Shown here: in pieces, positions 41,721 through 49,041 of the stretch | Layout: each line of letters starts with the position of its first letter | Numbering within the stretch: position 1 is the stretch's first letter | Assembly: GCF_010723305.1 (NCBI RefSeq) | Contig: NZ_BLKW01000004.1 | Coordinates: 2,124,255 to 2,188,254 of the forward strand | DNA from: Mycobacterium botniense | Lineage (GTDB): Bacteria; Actinomycetota; Actinomycetes; Mycobacteriales; Mycobacteriaceae | Direction of reading: 5' to 3' | DNA length: 64,000 nucleotides | Notes under the pieces: model-generated | Told to the model about the DNA's origin: nothing | Databases searched by the model: none | Seen by the model: only the letters and a program-made list of their open reading frames with translations | Made by a program: the position numbers and the translations under genes

Positions 41721-43112
41721 GTGTCACTGACGACCGATCCAACATCGCTGGTGGCCGCCCCCCAATCCCGGCCTGCACCGGCCCGGCGCACTCCCCGCGA
41801 GCCCCGCCCAGCCGACCCGGCCGGTCCCGCCCCCGGCGACGGCAGGCGCCGGGATCGCCGGCTCACGGTGGTGCGCCGCGCCGCGGTGACGACGTGGGCG
41901 GTTGTCGTGGTGTATCGCACCCTCACGGGCGGTCTCGCCTTTAACCGGGAACTTTTGCTGGTCTACATCGCCACCGGGTTGATGAGCGCCAGTATCGGGC
42001 GCCGCCGCAAGGTGCTGATGGTCATTCGTGACTGGCTCCCGTTTGCCTTGGTGCTGCTGCTCTACGACCTCAGCCGGGGAGCAGCCACCCTGGTTGGCAC
42101 ACCGACCCTGTGGCGATTCCAACCACAAGCGGATCGCTGGTTATTCGGCGCAGTGCCGACCGTGTGGTTGCAGGAGCACCTCAAAATGCCCACCCCGCCC
42201 TGGTGGGAAGTGATCATCAGCACCGTTTACATGTCGTTTTTCATCGTGCCCTACGTGGTCGCCGGGCTGTTGTGGCTGCGCAACCGAGACGAGTGGAAAG
42301 CGTTTGTCTGGCGGTTCGTCTCGCTGTCGTTTGCCGCGCTCACCATATATGTGCTGCTGCCGGCCGCCCCACCCTGGGCCGCCGCCCGCTGCAGCGTCGC
42401 CGACGTCGCGGGGGGCCCGGCCAACCCCAGGTGCATGTTCCGCAGCCCTGCGGGCGTCCCGGATGGCGGGCTGCTGGGCGCCATGCATTCCGGCCGGCCC
42501 GGTGCCCACCACTTCGTGGAGCGGATCTCCACCCGCGGTTGGGCGACGCTGCATCTGCACGCCGCCGGTGTGCTCATCGACTCGGGCCAGGCCAGCGTGA
42601 ACCTGGTGGCGGCCATCCCCTCGCTGCATGCCGCGCTGTCCGCGATGGTCGCGATGTTCCTGTGGCGGCGTATTCACCGGTACTGGCGCCCATTGCTGAT
42701 GGCCTACGCGCTGACGATGGCCTTTGCCCTGGTCTACTCGGCTGAGCACTACGTGATCGACATCCTGCTGGGCTGGGTGTTGGCGGCCGTCGTGTTACTG
42801 GTCGCTGGCCGTCTCGAGTCACGCCGGCGGTGCCGCATGGTCGACACCGGCTCCCTTCACCGTGCCGCGACACCCCTGGCATCTGCCGCCGGCGTGCCAT
42901 GTTGCGCCGTAAAGTCAACCGGCACGGCTGACATCATCGAGCCAGCGCGCGATCTTGGCGGCGGCCTCCCCGTAAAACGTCCGGTAGACCCGGTCGGCGA
43001 CATAGCCGAGGTGTGGAGTGGCGACTACGTTGTCCAGGCTGCGCAACGGGTGCCCGGCGGGCAGTGGCTCGATATCGAACACATCCAGACCGGCTGCGGC
43101 GAGCCTGTGTGA
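41721..43112 (+). CDS. PAP2-superfamily membrane phosphatase/IPC synthase-like protein
   Basis: A polytopic membrane protein with a PAP2/aureobasidin-resistance fold: about six hydrophobic segments, phosphatase motif AAIPSLHAALSAMVAM with its catalytic His, and EHYVIDILLGWVLAAVV with the last His and Asp. GTG 41721 (MSLTTDPTSL) has GGGGAG about ten bases upstream. The last ~65 codons as given run antisense through the convergent dehydrogenase gene. A one-base shift would end the protein at TAA 42912, three bases short of that gene, so an indel near 42830 is suspected. It probably acts on lipid or isoprenoid phosphates. Confidence 0.75.
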   Translation: MSLTTDPTSLVAAPQSRPAPARRTPREPRPADPAGPAPGDGRRRDRRLTVVRRAAVTTWAVVVVYRTLTGGLAFNRELLLVYIATGLMSASIGRRRKVLMVIRDWLPFALVLLLYDLSRGAATLVGTPTLWRFQPQADRWLFGAVPTVWLQEHLKMPTPPWWEVIISTVYMSFFIVPYVVAGLLWLRNRDEWKAFVWRFVSLSFAALTIYVLLPAAPPWAAARCSVADVAGGPANPRCMFRSPAGVPDGGLLGAMHSGRPGAHHFVERISTRGWATLHLHAAGVLIDSGQASVNLVAAIPSLHAALSAMVAMFLWRRIHRYWRPLLMAYALTMAFALVYSAEHYVIDILLGWVLAAVVLLVAGRLESRRRCRMVDTGSLHRAATPLASAAGVPCCAVKSTGTADIIEPARDLGGGLPVKRPVDPVGDIAEVWSGDYVVQAAQRVPGGQWLDIEHIQTGCGEPV

Positions 43113-43856
43113 CTGTAACGCCCCGATCAGAGCCGCCTCGTCAACAATAGGCCCCCGAGAGGTGTTGACCAGCAACGCGGTTGGTTTCATCAGCGCAAGC
43201 TCGTCAGCACCCACCAGGTGGCGGGTGCGCTCACTGAGCACCAGGTGGATGGTCAGCACGTCGGCGAGCCTGAACAATTCGTCCTTGGGCACATAGCTGA
43301 CCCCGGCCTGCTCAGTGGCTTGCGGCGTCAGGTTGGCGCTCCATGCGATGACCTGCATCCCGAACGCCTGGCCGACGCGAGCCACTCGTGTGCCGATCCT
43401 GCCCAACCCCAGTACTGCCAGCACCGAGCCGGCGAGCTGGCGGCCGACCGAGGTCTGCCACCCGCCAGACCGCACTGACAGGCTCTCATCGACAAGCCGC
43501 CGGGCCGCGGCCAGGATCAGCGCCCAGGTGAGCTCGACCGTGGACTCGATGTAGCCCCCGGTGGTGCTGACGTAAATTCCGCGCTCTGCGGCGGCCCCCA
43601 GGTCGATGGAGGCGTTGAACGGTCCGGTGGAGGCGATCATTCTGAGATTGGGAAGACGTTCAATGATGCTGCGCGGCAACGGTGTTCGCTCACGCATCAC
43701 ACAGACGACGTCAAACGGCGCCAGCCGTTCGACCAGCGCGTCCGGGTCGGCCAGATGATCGTGGAAAACCACGATCTCGGCCCGTGCCGCCACCGCCGAC
43801 CAGTCGGCCATACGCAGCGCGACCTGTTGGTAATCATCGAGGATTGCCACTTTCAT
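42915..43856 (-). CDS. D-isomer-specific 2-hydroxyacid dehydrogenase
   Basis: A 313-residue NAD-dependent enzyme of the 3-phosphoglycerate/formate dehydrogenase superfamily. NAD-binding motif VLGLGRIGTRVARVG; catalytic Arg in LVNTSRGPIVDE, Glu in DVFDIEPLPAGHPL and His in VATPHLGYVAD. It lacks the C-terminal ACT domain of PGDH and so is a general 2-hydroxyacid dehydrogenase of unknown substrate. ATG 43856 is chosen; GTG 43868 would add four residues. Convergent with the PAP2 gene. Confidence 0.85.
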   Translation of the reverse strand: MKVAILDDYQQVALRMADWSAVAARAEIVVFHDHLADPDALVERLAPFDVVCVMRERTPLPRSIIERLPNLRMIASTGPFNASIDLGAAAERGIYVSTTGGYIESTVELTWALILAAARRLVDESLSVRSGGWQTSVGRQLAGSVLAVLGLGRIGTRVARVGQAFGMQVIAWSANLTPQATEQAGVSYVPKDELFRLADVLTIHLVLSERTRHLVGADELALMKPTALLVNTSRGPIVDEAALIGALQSHRLAAAGLDVFDIEPLPAGHPLRSLDNVVATPHLGYVADRVYRTFYGEAAAKIARWLDDVSRAG

Positions 43857-43906
43857 GGGGGTAGCCACAGGGATAATGTCGCATACAACTGCTCCCGGAA
43901 CGCATT

Positions 43907-44410
43907 ATGGTGAGGACGCCGCAGAAACGTTCGGTTGCGTTGGTGATCACCAACGATAAATCCGAATTCCTTATTGTCCAGCGCCCCGAGGATGACGAAG
44001 ACCCGCTCGCCGGTGTATGGGGTTTTCCGGCAATAACGATGCACGACGCCGAAACCGAGATCGAAGCTGCTGTTCGTGTCGGACCCGTGAAGCTGGGTGT
44101 CGACGTCGAGGTCGGTGCGAAAATAGGTGGACAAACCTGCGAGCGTGACGGGGTCGTGTTTCACTTAAGCGATTACGCGGCGACGATTTGCGGGGGTCGA
44201 GCCCCGCAGGTGCCGCAACGTGACACCACACTCACCCAGTATGTGGACTTGACCTTCACCTCAAACCCGGCCGAGCTGTTTGATGCGGCTCGAAAAGGAT
44301 CCGCGTGCGCGCAGATCTACCTCGAGTACCTCGGGATTGATTGGCGGCCGCACAAGCAGGCCGGTGCACCCCAGCGGCCACCGCGTGAGGTGCGCCCGAA
44401 GTGGAGCTAA
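43907..44410 (+). CDS. Nudix-fold protein with degenerate catalytic box
   Basis: A 167-residue protein. The first strands (SVALVITNDKSEFLIVQRP, PLAGVWGFPA) are clearly Nudix-like, but the box reads AETEIEAAVRVGPVKLGV, with the RExxEE acid residues gone, so hydrolysis is unlikely. Its last codons (KWS and the stop) lie inside the displaced tRNA 3' end at the prophage border. It is thus the last host gene, or an earlier cargo gene. GC appears lower than in neighbouring genes. Confidence 0.6.
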   Translation: MVRTPQKRSVALVITNDKSEFLIVQRPEDDEDPLAGVWGFPAITMHDAETEIEAAVRVGPVKLGVDVEVGAKIGGQTCERDGVVFHLSDYAATICGGRAPQVPQRDTTLTQYVDLTFTSNPAELFDAARKGSACAQIYLEYLGIDWRPHKQAGAPQRPPREVRPKWS

Positions 44411-44439
44411 CGGGACTCGAACCCGACGGGAATAGCCCC
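44401..44439 (-). repeat. att core: displaced tRNA 3' end (tRNA-Ala-like)
   Basis: On the minus strand, 44427 to 44401 reads as a T-arm (TCGGG-TTCGAGT-CCCGT) followed by the acceptor strand TAGCTCC and AC. TAGCTCC pairs with GGGGCTA, the usual 5' end of tRNA-Ala; tmRNA is the other candidate but ends CAGCTCC. No tRNA body follows, so this is a displaced 3' end, the expected scar of a tyrosine integrase. A GGGGCTA does occur at 44433-44439, giving a mini-helix without D and anticodon arms. Confidence 0.7.
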
Positions 44440-44490
44440 GAAACCGGCTCTGAGCTGCGGAAACACAATGATGTAAGGAGTGTGGACGGC

Positions 44491-44808
44491 ATGCGGCGAC
44501 CTGCGGAAACCCTCGAAGATGTGGACCGCGTCCACATCGACCTCCGGCGACCTAGAGACGCGTTAGATTCCCTCGCCGAGTTTGATTACGACGGATACGG
44601 CGAGGCGCTAAGAGCGCTCCACGACGCAGCCTACGAGTACGCCACCTGGGCGCTGTGGGATAGGCTGCCAGCAGGCGCACAGGGAGACATGAGCCAGAAG
44701 GCGAGGCAGGCACGTCGCGATATGGCACAGGCCGCAGCAGCGCGTTGGGTCGAGCTGTACCTACGGGTTCAGTCGATGAACGCACAGTACGAAGCGGGCG
44801 CGAAATGA
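44491..44808 (+). CDS. Prophage-border protein of unknown function
   Basis: A 105-residue, mostly helical, charged protein (DVDRVHIDLRRPRDALDSLAE, LHDAAYEYATWALWDRLPAG, QAARWVELYLRVQSMNAQ type). ATG 44491 is preceded by AAGGAG at ten bases. The frame remains open back into the tRNA scar at 44401, which is not expected to be coding. It is coupled by an ATGA overlap to the next gene. No family is recognised. Confidence 0.65.
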   Translation: MRRPAETLEDVDRVHIDLRRPRDALDSLAEFDYDGYGEALRALHDAAYEYATWALWDRLPAGAQGDMSQKARQARRDMAQAAAARWVELYLRVQSMNAQYEAGAK

Positions 44809-45434
44809 CCAGCCCAACCCAATCCGGCGCTTCCACGCCCGAGCCGGAAACCGCGGCCATCAGAACCACCGCGACTCCCGACCTTCCGCTGGCCTACAGC
44901 GACCTCGACGAGGACGATGAGGATCTGTGGAGCGACGCCGACGACCGGGCCTACGCGTGGGGAACCGTGAAGATCTTCGTGGGGCTGATGGCCGTCGCGG
45001 TTGCCGCAGCAGCGTGGATGGCAGGTGTCTGGTTGACGCGCCGCGACAACGCGCCGCGCTCGGCGCCCTCAACCCCGGCCGTTGCTGCTGCAGCTCCCTC
45101 GTATTCTCTCGCAGCTCCGGTGCCGACTTCCGCGCCCACACCAACTGTCGCGGCGCCCCCGCCTGTTGCCGAGCCGCCGCCGACGGTGACGGTCACCGAA
45201 ACCCCAGCGGTGGCGCCCTCAGCTCCCACCCAACGGTTCGCGCCACCGCCGACCATCGGCAACGGCTGGACCGAAGGCCAACTCGCAACCTCAACATGCA
45301 ACGTCCTCTGGGACGGCGGCACCAAAACCGACGCCATCCAATTCGTCCAACGCATCAGCGGATGGGGGCTCGACCAAGCCACCCGTTGGACGACTGAGGC
45401 GCTTGCCGCCCGCTGCCCGACCGCCGCCACGTGA
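44805..45434 (+). CDS. Single-span exported protein with DUF732-like domain
   Basis: A 209-residue protein. An acidic cytoplasmic N-terminus (DLDEDDEDLWSDADD) is followed by one membrane helix (VKIFVGLMAVAVAAAAWMAG, about 58-77), a Pro/Ala/Thr-rich linker (PPPVAEPPPTVTVTETPA), and a C-terminal domain with two Cys (TCNVLWDGGTKTDAIQFVQR ... AARCP) resembling mycobacterial DUF732. Topology puts that domain outside. Coupled to the gene upstream by ATGA. Opposite in direction to the late genes, so likely expressed in the lysogen. Confidence 0.7.
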   Translation: MTSPTQSGASTPEPETAAIRTTATPDLPLAYSDLDEDDEDLWSDADDRAYAWGTVKIFVGLMAVAVAAAAWMAGVWLTRRDNAPRSAPSTPAVAAAAPSYSLAAPVPTSAPTPTVAAPPPVAEPPPTVTVTETPAVAPSAPTQRFAPPPTIGNGWTEGQLATSTCNVLWDGGTKTDAIQFVQRISGWGLDQATRWTTEALAARCPTAAT

Positions 45435-45449
45435 AAAAAGAGGCCCGGT

Positions 45450-45557
45450 ATGAAATTCGTTCTCGCTATCCTCGCCACGCTGACCCTGGTCTTCACCGCT
45501 CCGGCGCGGGCCGACGACCATCCCCCGATGGATTGCTCCCGCCGCGCCGGGCGGTAG
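45450..45557 (+). CDS. Tiny secreted peptide
   Basis: A 35-residue frame with a textbook Sec signal peptide, MKFVLAILATLTLVFTAPARA, and only 14 residues after the predicted cleavage (DDHPPMDCSRRAGR). It has a purine-rich AAAAAAGAGG ribosome-binding region and follows the DUF732-like gene by 15 bases. It may be a true peptide or the start of a longer secreted protein broken by an indel, since the prophage has many. Confidence 0.5.
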   Translation: MKFVLAILATLTLVFTAPARADDHPPMDCSRRAGR

Positions 45558-45629
45558 TTTGCCGTCCAGGCCAACCACGTAAAAGCCTGGCCTCCATCGA
45601 GGAAGAATCCGTCGACCCATATGTCGCGG

Positions 45630-46739
45630 CTAGCCTCCTGCCGGGTGTCGCGGTGGCAGCACTTTTGACACGTGCCCGTACTCGGGGTCTTCGCGGACGC
45701 GCCGCTGTGCGCTTCTGCCGGCGCTGGTAACTGGGACGGCCGGCGGCACAGGGATTCCCGCCTGGTATCTCTGCGCGGCCGGTGTCGCTACCGACACGTT
45801 CGGCGCGCGTCCCTCGAGGTTCCAGGGCTGCGTCGTCCAGCTCGGCGACGAGAACCTGCCGAGCGTCGACGCGCCACCCATGTTGGCCGTTACTTGGGTC
45901 GACACGAACGGTGTCGCACTGCTGACGCTGACAGGCTGCGGTGTCGCGACAGCGGGCCTGGTCGTCGCGGAGCTGACGGCCGCCCCCATCGCCGTGTAGG
46001 CGATGAAGTTTCCGAAGAGCTGGGCGATGTTGATCGGGTAGCCGCCGCTCACGGACTGCTCGAGGTACTGGCCGAGGAGGGTGCTGCTGTCGAGCCCGAG
46101 GATCGGAACGCCGTTCGGGTTGAGGATGCCGTCGATCTGGCTGATGATCGACCCGACACCGCCATTGGTGGTCGCTGGTTGGGCTGCCGCCTGGATGGCC
46201 GGGGCTGCCGGGTTGGCGGTTTGCGGTGCGGGCGTGAACGGCGTAATCGCCGACGTCGCAGCCGATGACGTCGCCTGGTACTGAACCATCGCGGCGGCGT
46301 CCTGCGCCCACATTTCGGCGTACTGCGCCTCGGTGGCCATGATCGCCGGGGTGTTCTGGCCGAGCAGGTTGGTCGCAACCAGTGCGGCGAGCTGTGCACG
46401 GTTCTCGGCGATCACGGGAGGCGGCACGGTCGCGGCGAACGCCGCCTCGTAGGCTTCCACAGCGGCAAGTGCCTGTGCGCCGATCTGCCGCGTCTGCTGC
46501 GCGGTCGCTTCCATCCATGCGATATATGGCTGTACCGCTGCGGCCATGTCCTGACTCGACGGGCCCAGCCACGCGCCGCTGACGAGTCCGGTGACGGCGG
46601 CGCGGTAACCGTTGGCCGCCGCTTCCAGCTCAGCACCCAGCGTCTCCCACGCCTGTGCCGCAGCGATTAGCGAGCCCGGGCCCGGGCCGGCGTACATGCG
46701 GGCCGAGTTGATCTCAGGTGGAAGCGCAGCGAAGTCCAT
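45630..46739 (-). CDS. PPE family protein (SVP-like subclass) inside the prophage
   Basis: A 369-residue PPE protein. [20 protein letters not shown] opens a complete ~180-residue PPE domain, with the helix-turn GAWLGPSSQ (WxG-like, Trp57) and [20 protein letters not shown]. The C-terminal part has [12 protein letters not shown], a variant of the GxxSVPxxW motif of the PPE-SVP class. PPE proteins are exported by ESX systems with PE partners; no PE gene is adjacent. ATG 46739 has GGAGGGG at a good distance. Gene order and strand are continuous with the phage lysis genes. Confidence 0.92.
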   Translation of the reverse strand: MDFAALPPEINSARMYAGPGPGSLIAAAQAWETLGAELEAAANGYRAAVTGLVSGAWLGPSSQDMAAAVQPYIAWMEATAQQTRQIGAQALAAVEAYEAAFAATVPPPVIAENRAQLAALVATNLLGQNTPAIMATEAQYAEMWAQDAAAMVQYQATSSAATSAITPFTPAPQTANPAAPAIQAAAQPATTNGGVGSIISQIDGILNPNGVPILGLDSSTLLGQYLEQSVSGGYPINIAQLFGNFIAYTAMGAAVSSATTRPAVATPQPVSVSSATPFVSTQVTANMGGASTLGRFSSPSWTTQPWNLEGRAPNVSVATPAAQRYQAGIPVPPAVPVTSAGRSAQRRVREDPEYGHVSKVLPPRHPAGG

Positions 46740-46969
46740 CGAAACCCCTCCCCGACCAGATGTATCGGGTCGACGGCGTGGGGCAGCCGGCCGATCAGGT
46801 GCAGCACCACCGTGCCGATCACCCAATAGGTGAGCAGCGGATGCGTTTTGGCGTAGCGGCGGCTGGCGTCCGACAACATCTCATCGGGCGGGCACAGCGC
46901 ATCCCACACACCGACAGCCGCCGCCAGCGCAGCACCCAGCACGATCCACGCCTTATCGGACGGTCTCAC
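46667..46969 (-). CDS. Small phage membrane protein, 3' end overrun by PPE
   Basis: A 100-residue protein with two hydrophobic segments ([19 protein letters not shown] and [17 protein letters not shown]) ending near [13 protein letters not shown], a pattern recalled from mycobacteriophage lysis-region membrane proteins. GTG 46969 overlaps the stop of the gene before it. The last ~25 residues ([20 protein letters not shown]) are just the PPE start read in another frame, so the natural end was probably replaced when PPE arrived. Confidence 0.65.
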   Translation of the reverse strand: MRPSDKAWIVLGAALAAAVGVWDALCPPDEMLSDASRRYAKTHPLLTYWVIGTVVLHLIGRLPHAVDPIHLVGEGFRWTSLRFHLRSTRPACTPARARAR

Positions 46970-47115
46970 CTGAATCCTTGGCTGTAACGGTCGAGCAGCC
47001 TGTCAAGCATCGACTGCCATGTCCATTCGCGCTCGATCTCGCCTTGATCCCGCGCGGCGCGTAGTTGCGCCAGCGCGGTGGTGATCTGCTCAGTCAGCGG
47101 CGACCGCGCCTGCAT
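46966..47115 (-). CDS. Short phage protein, 49 residues
   Basis: ATG 47115 opens MQARSPLTEQITTALAQLRA, followed by an acidic helix and ending [14 protein letters not shown]. It is entirely helical and follows the coiled-coil membrane protein by nine bases; its stop overlaps the GTG of the next membrane protein. Small helical proteins of this sort are common between holin and cargo in mycobacteriophages. Function unknown. Confidence 0.6.
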   Translation of the reverse strand: MQARSPLTEQITTALAQLRAARDQGEIEREWTWQSMLDRLLDRYSQGFR

Positions 47116-47124
47116 GAGGTCACG

Positions 47125-47459
47125 TCACATCTGTTCGGGGTGGCGGCGTTTCGCCGTTTCGATGCGCCGCTCGAGGTCGAGCCGTGCTTCGCGCTCGTCA
47201 CGCAGCTCGCCGCGGACACCGCCGATGTCCTGGCGGATGCCGCGCATATCGCGGCGCACGTCATCGAAACCGGCGCGGACCTCGGCCCGGAACTCGTCCA
47301 GATCTTCCCGCAGGTTCGAGTCGTGACCGTTGACGAGCTGGTCGCGGATGCCGCCGACTGCGCGTGCATGGTTGCGACTGTCGATCCATGCTTTCCCCAG
47401 CCGCCGACCGTGATGACGACGAGCCCGGCCAGCCCGATCAGGGTGGTCGGCTCGCCCAT
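47125..47459 (-). pseudogene. Membrane-anchored coiled-coil lysis-region protein, split by -1 shift
   Basis: ATG 47459 opens MGEPTTLIGLAGLVVITVGGWGK, a short membrane helix. A -1 shift at the run GGGAAAG (47397-47391) continues into AWIDSRNHARAVGGIRDQLV and a long charged helix (LREDLDEFRAEVRAGFDDVR) ending RRHPEQM at 47125. Without the shift the frame runs into nonsense. In related phages this is one protein, as recalled. The site fits the X-XXY-YYZ slippery rule, so programmed frameshifting is possible, but a missing G is simpler. Confidence 0.65.
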
Positions 47460-47686
47460 CAGGAGGCGAACTGGTCGAGGTCGTCGATCAGCGGCTCTGC
47501 GGTCTTGATGAAGCCCGCCACAGCGGCAATCACCGCCAAGCCGCTGCTGATCGCGCCGGCCCACGTCTCGGGAAGGATGCCGGCGAACTCATGCAGCGCG
47601 TAGGTACCGACAGAGCCAGTGGCGGCCAGGACCGCGACCGCGGCCTGCGCTGCCTTGGACGGCTTAAACGGGAGTTTGATACTCAT
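47459..47686 (-). CDS. Holin-like two-span membrane protein
   Basis: A 75-residue protein with two hydrophobic helices (AAQAAVAVLAATGSVGTYAL and WAGAISSGLAVIAAVAGFI) and an acidic tail (PLIDDLDQF), the class II holin plan. It follows lysin B by 20 bases and its stop shares a base with the ATG of the next gene. Placement right after the lysins supports a holin role; holins have little sequence conservation. Confidence 0.72.
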   Translation of the reverse strand: MSIKLPFKPSKAAQAAVAVLAATGSVGTYALHEFAGILPETWAGAISSGLAVIAAVAGFIKTAEPLIDDLDQFAS

Positions 47687-47706
47687 CTTCGATGACCTTT
47701 CGGGGT

Positions 47707-48709
47707 TTAGGCCGCCGCGCGGGCGGCTGTGAGTGTTGCGATGTTGTGCAGGAAACCCACGGCGTTGGCGACAAGGTTTGAGTAGCCGCCGATCTCGCCG
47801 ACGTAGCTGATGTGCGGTGCGGTTGGGCCGCCGGGCGCAGCCAGGAAGTCGATGCCCTGCAGCGCGGCCTCGACGGCGGCCTGGGTGCCGGTGGCGTTGG
47901 CCTGCGGCCCGCTGATCAACCCGATCAGCAGTCCCTCGAGCGCGCCCAGTCCGGCGGCCGCCAGCCCGGCGATGCCGCCGGTGAACGCCGGGATCAGACC
48001 GAGATCTTTGACGGCCATGACCAGTGCGTTGACAATGTCGGTGGTCAGTGCGCCGAGGTCGTTGAACTGCAGGCCGGTGGCCACGGTGTAGACGTCGGTC
48101 ATGTCCTGCCCGACTTGGCCGTTGGGGACGCTCGCGTACATGTCGAGGCCGGCGTCGCCATTGGCCGGGCTATGCACGTAGTCGGCCCACGACCTGCCCG
48201 TCGCGCATCGGCAGCTCGGTCATGTTCAGCGACGAGATGCCGTGCCCCCCTGGGTCGGCGATACCTGGGGCGTAGAAACCGGCTCCGCGGCACGGGTTTC
48301 CGAACGTGTAGCCGCCCACGAAATTCGGGGCGTACTGCGCGAGAGGGCCGTCCATGATGTCGATCGCGACGCGTGACACCACCTCGGCGCCTTGGCTGTA
48401 GCCTCCGAGGACGAACGTCTGCAACGGGTTGGCGGCGAGCCATTCCGCGATCCAGTTGTAGCCGTCAGCGACCGACTGCTGGTAGCTCGGCGACGAGGCC
48501 GAACCGCCCACCGGGCCGAACGACGCCGGGTAGGGCACCGCAACCTCGTAGCACAACCCGTCATCGACGTAGGTGTTTAGCCCGGCGACCACCATCGACG
48601 GGTACTGGGTGCCCGGCGCCGACTCCCACGTGCCGCCCACGGTGAGCACAGCGTGCCGGACCTTCACAACACCGGAGATGCCGGCCTGCAGGTCCGCCCA
48701 CCCGGTCAT
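47707..48709 (-). pseudogene. Lysin B (mycolylarabinogalactan esterase), frameshifted
   Basis: A cutinase-like serine esterase of about 333 residues in two frames. The first, from ATG 48709, contains AVLTVGGTWESAPGTQYPS, nucleophile motif VLGGYSQGAEVV (GxSxG) and VGGYTFGNPCR. The second has HSPANGDAGLDMYAS and continues with a helical domain (LGALEGLLIGLISGPQAN) to 47707. The frames join near 48190, where one base too many turns the expected WADYVHSPA into VGRLRA and a stop. LysB cuts the mycolic acid ester to arabinogalactan and frees the outer membrane during lysis. Confidence 0.85.
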
Positions 48710-49041
48710 TTCGCGCTCGTCGGAAGACCGTTGGCTTTGCGCCACTGGATCGCGAATTCCATCAACTCGATCAGCACGTCCCCGGAGTCGCGTTCGATGC
48801 CGTCGGAGAAGACGTGCGTCCACGCGATCTGCTCGGCGACGGTGACCTGCTGCTCGAACGCGTCATAGGTGCCCTGATAGCTCTGACCGTTGTGGGTAGA
48901 GTTCCAGGGGCCGCGCGCCGGGTCGTTGACGATATCGCCGATGTTGCGAGGATGCCGCGCCAGCACGTTGCGCCACGGCATCGGTGTCCCATCGACTTTC
49001 ACCCCAGAGACGTCGGCCTGCAAGCTGTTGGCGTCACTCAT
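48706..49041 (-). CDS. Conserved lysis-cassette phage protein
   Basis: A 111-residue protein (SDANSLQADVSGVKVDG; NVLARHPRNIGDIVNDPARG; QVTVAEQIAWTHVFSDGIER) with no membrane segment or catalytic motif seen. It is squeezed between the GH25 hydrolase and lysin B, overlapping both by four bases or so. ATG 49041 is chosen (AGGGA seven bases upstream) over ATG 49044. Function unknown. Confidence 0.7.
   Translation of the reverse strand: MSDANSLQADVSGVKVDGTPMPWRNVLARHPRNIGDIVNDPARGPWNSTHNGQSYQGTYDAFEQQVTVAEQIAWTHVFSDGIERDSGDVLIELMEFAIQWRKANGLPTSAK

Noticed and set aside
43853..44164. 103-codon minus-strand frame opposite the Nudix-like gene
   Set aside because: The plus-strand frame has Nudix strands and the better coding pattern.
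44401..44427. tmRNA (ssrA) 3' end as the att core
   Set aside because: tmRNA usually ends CAGCTCC with a different T-stem; TAGCTCC fits tRNA-Ala better, though not excluded.
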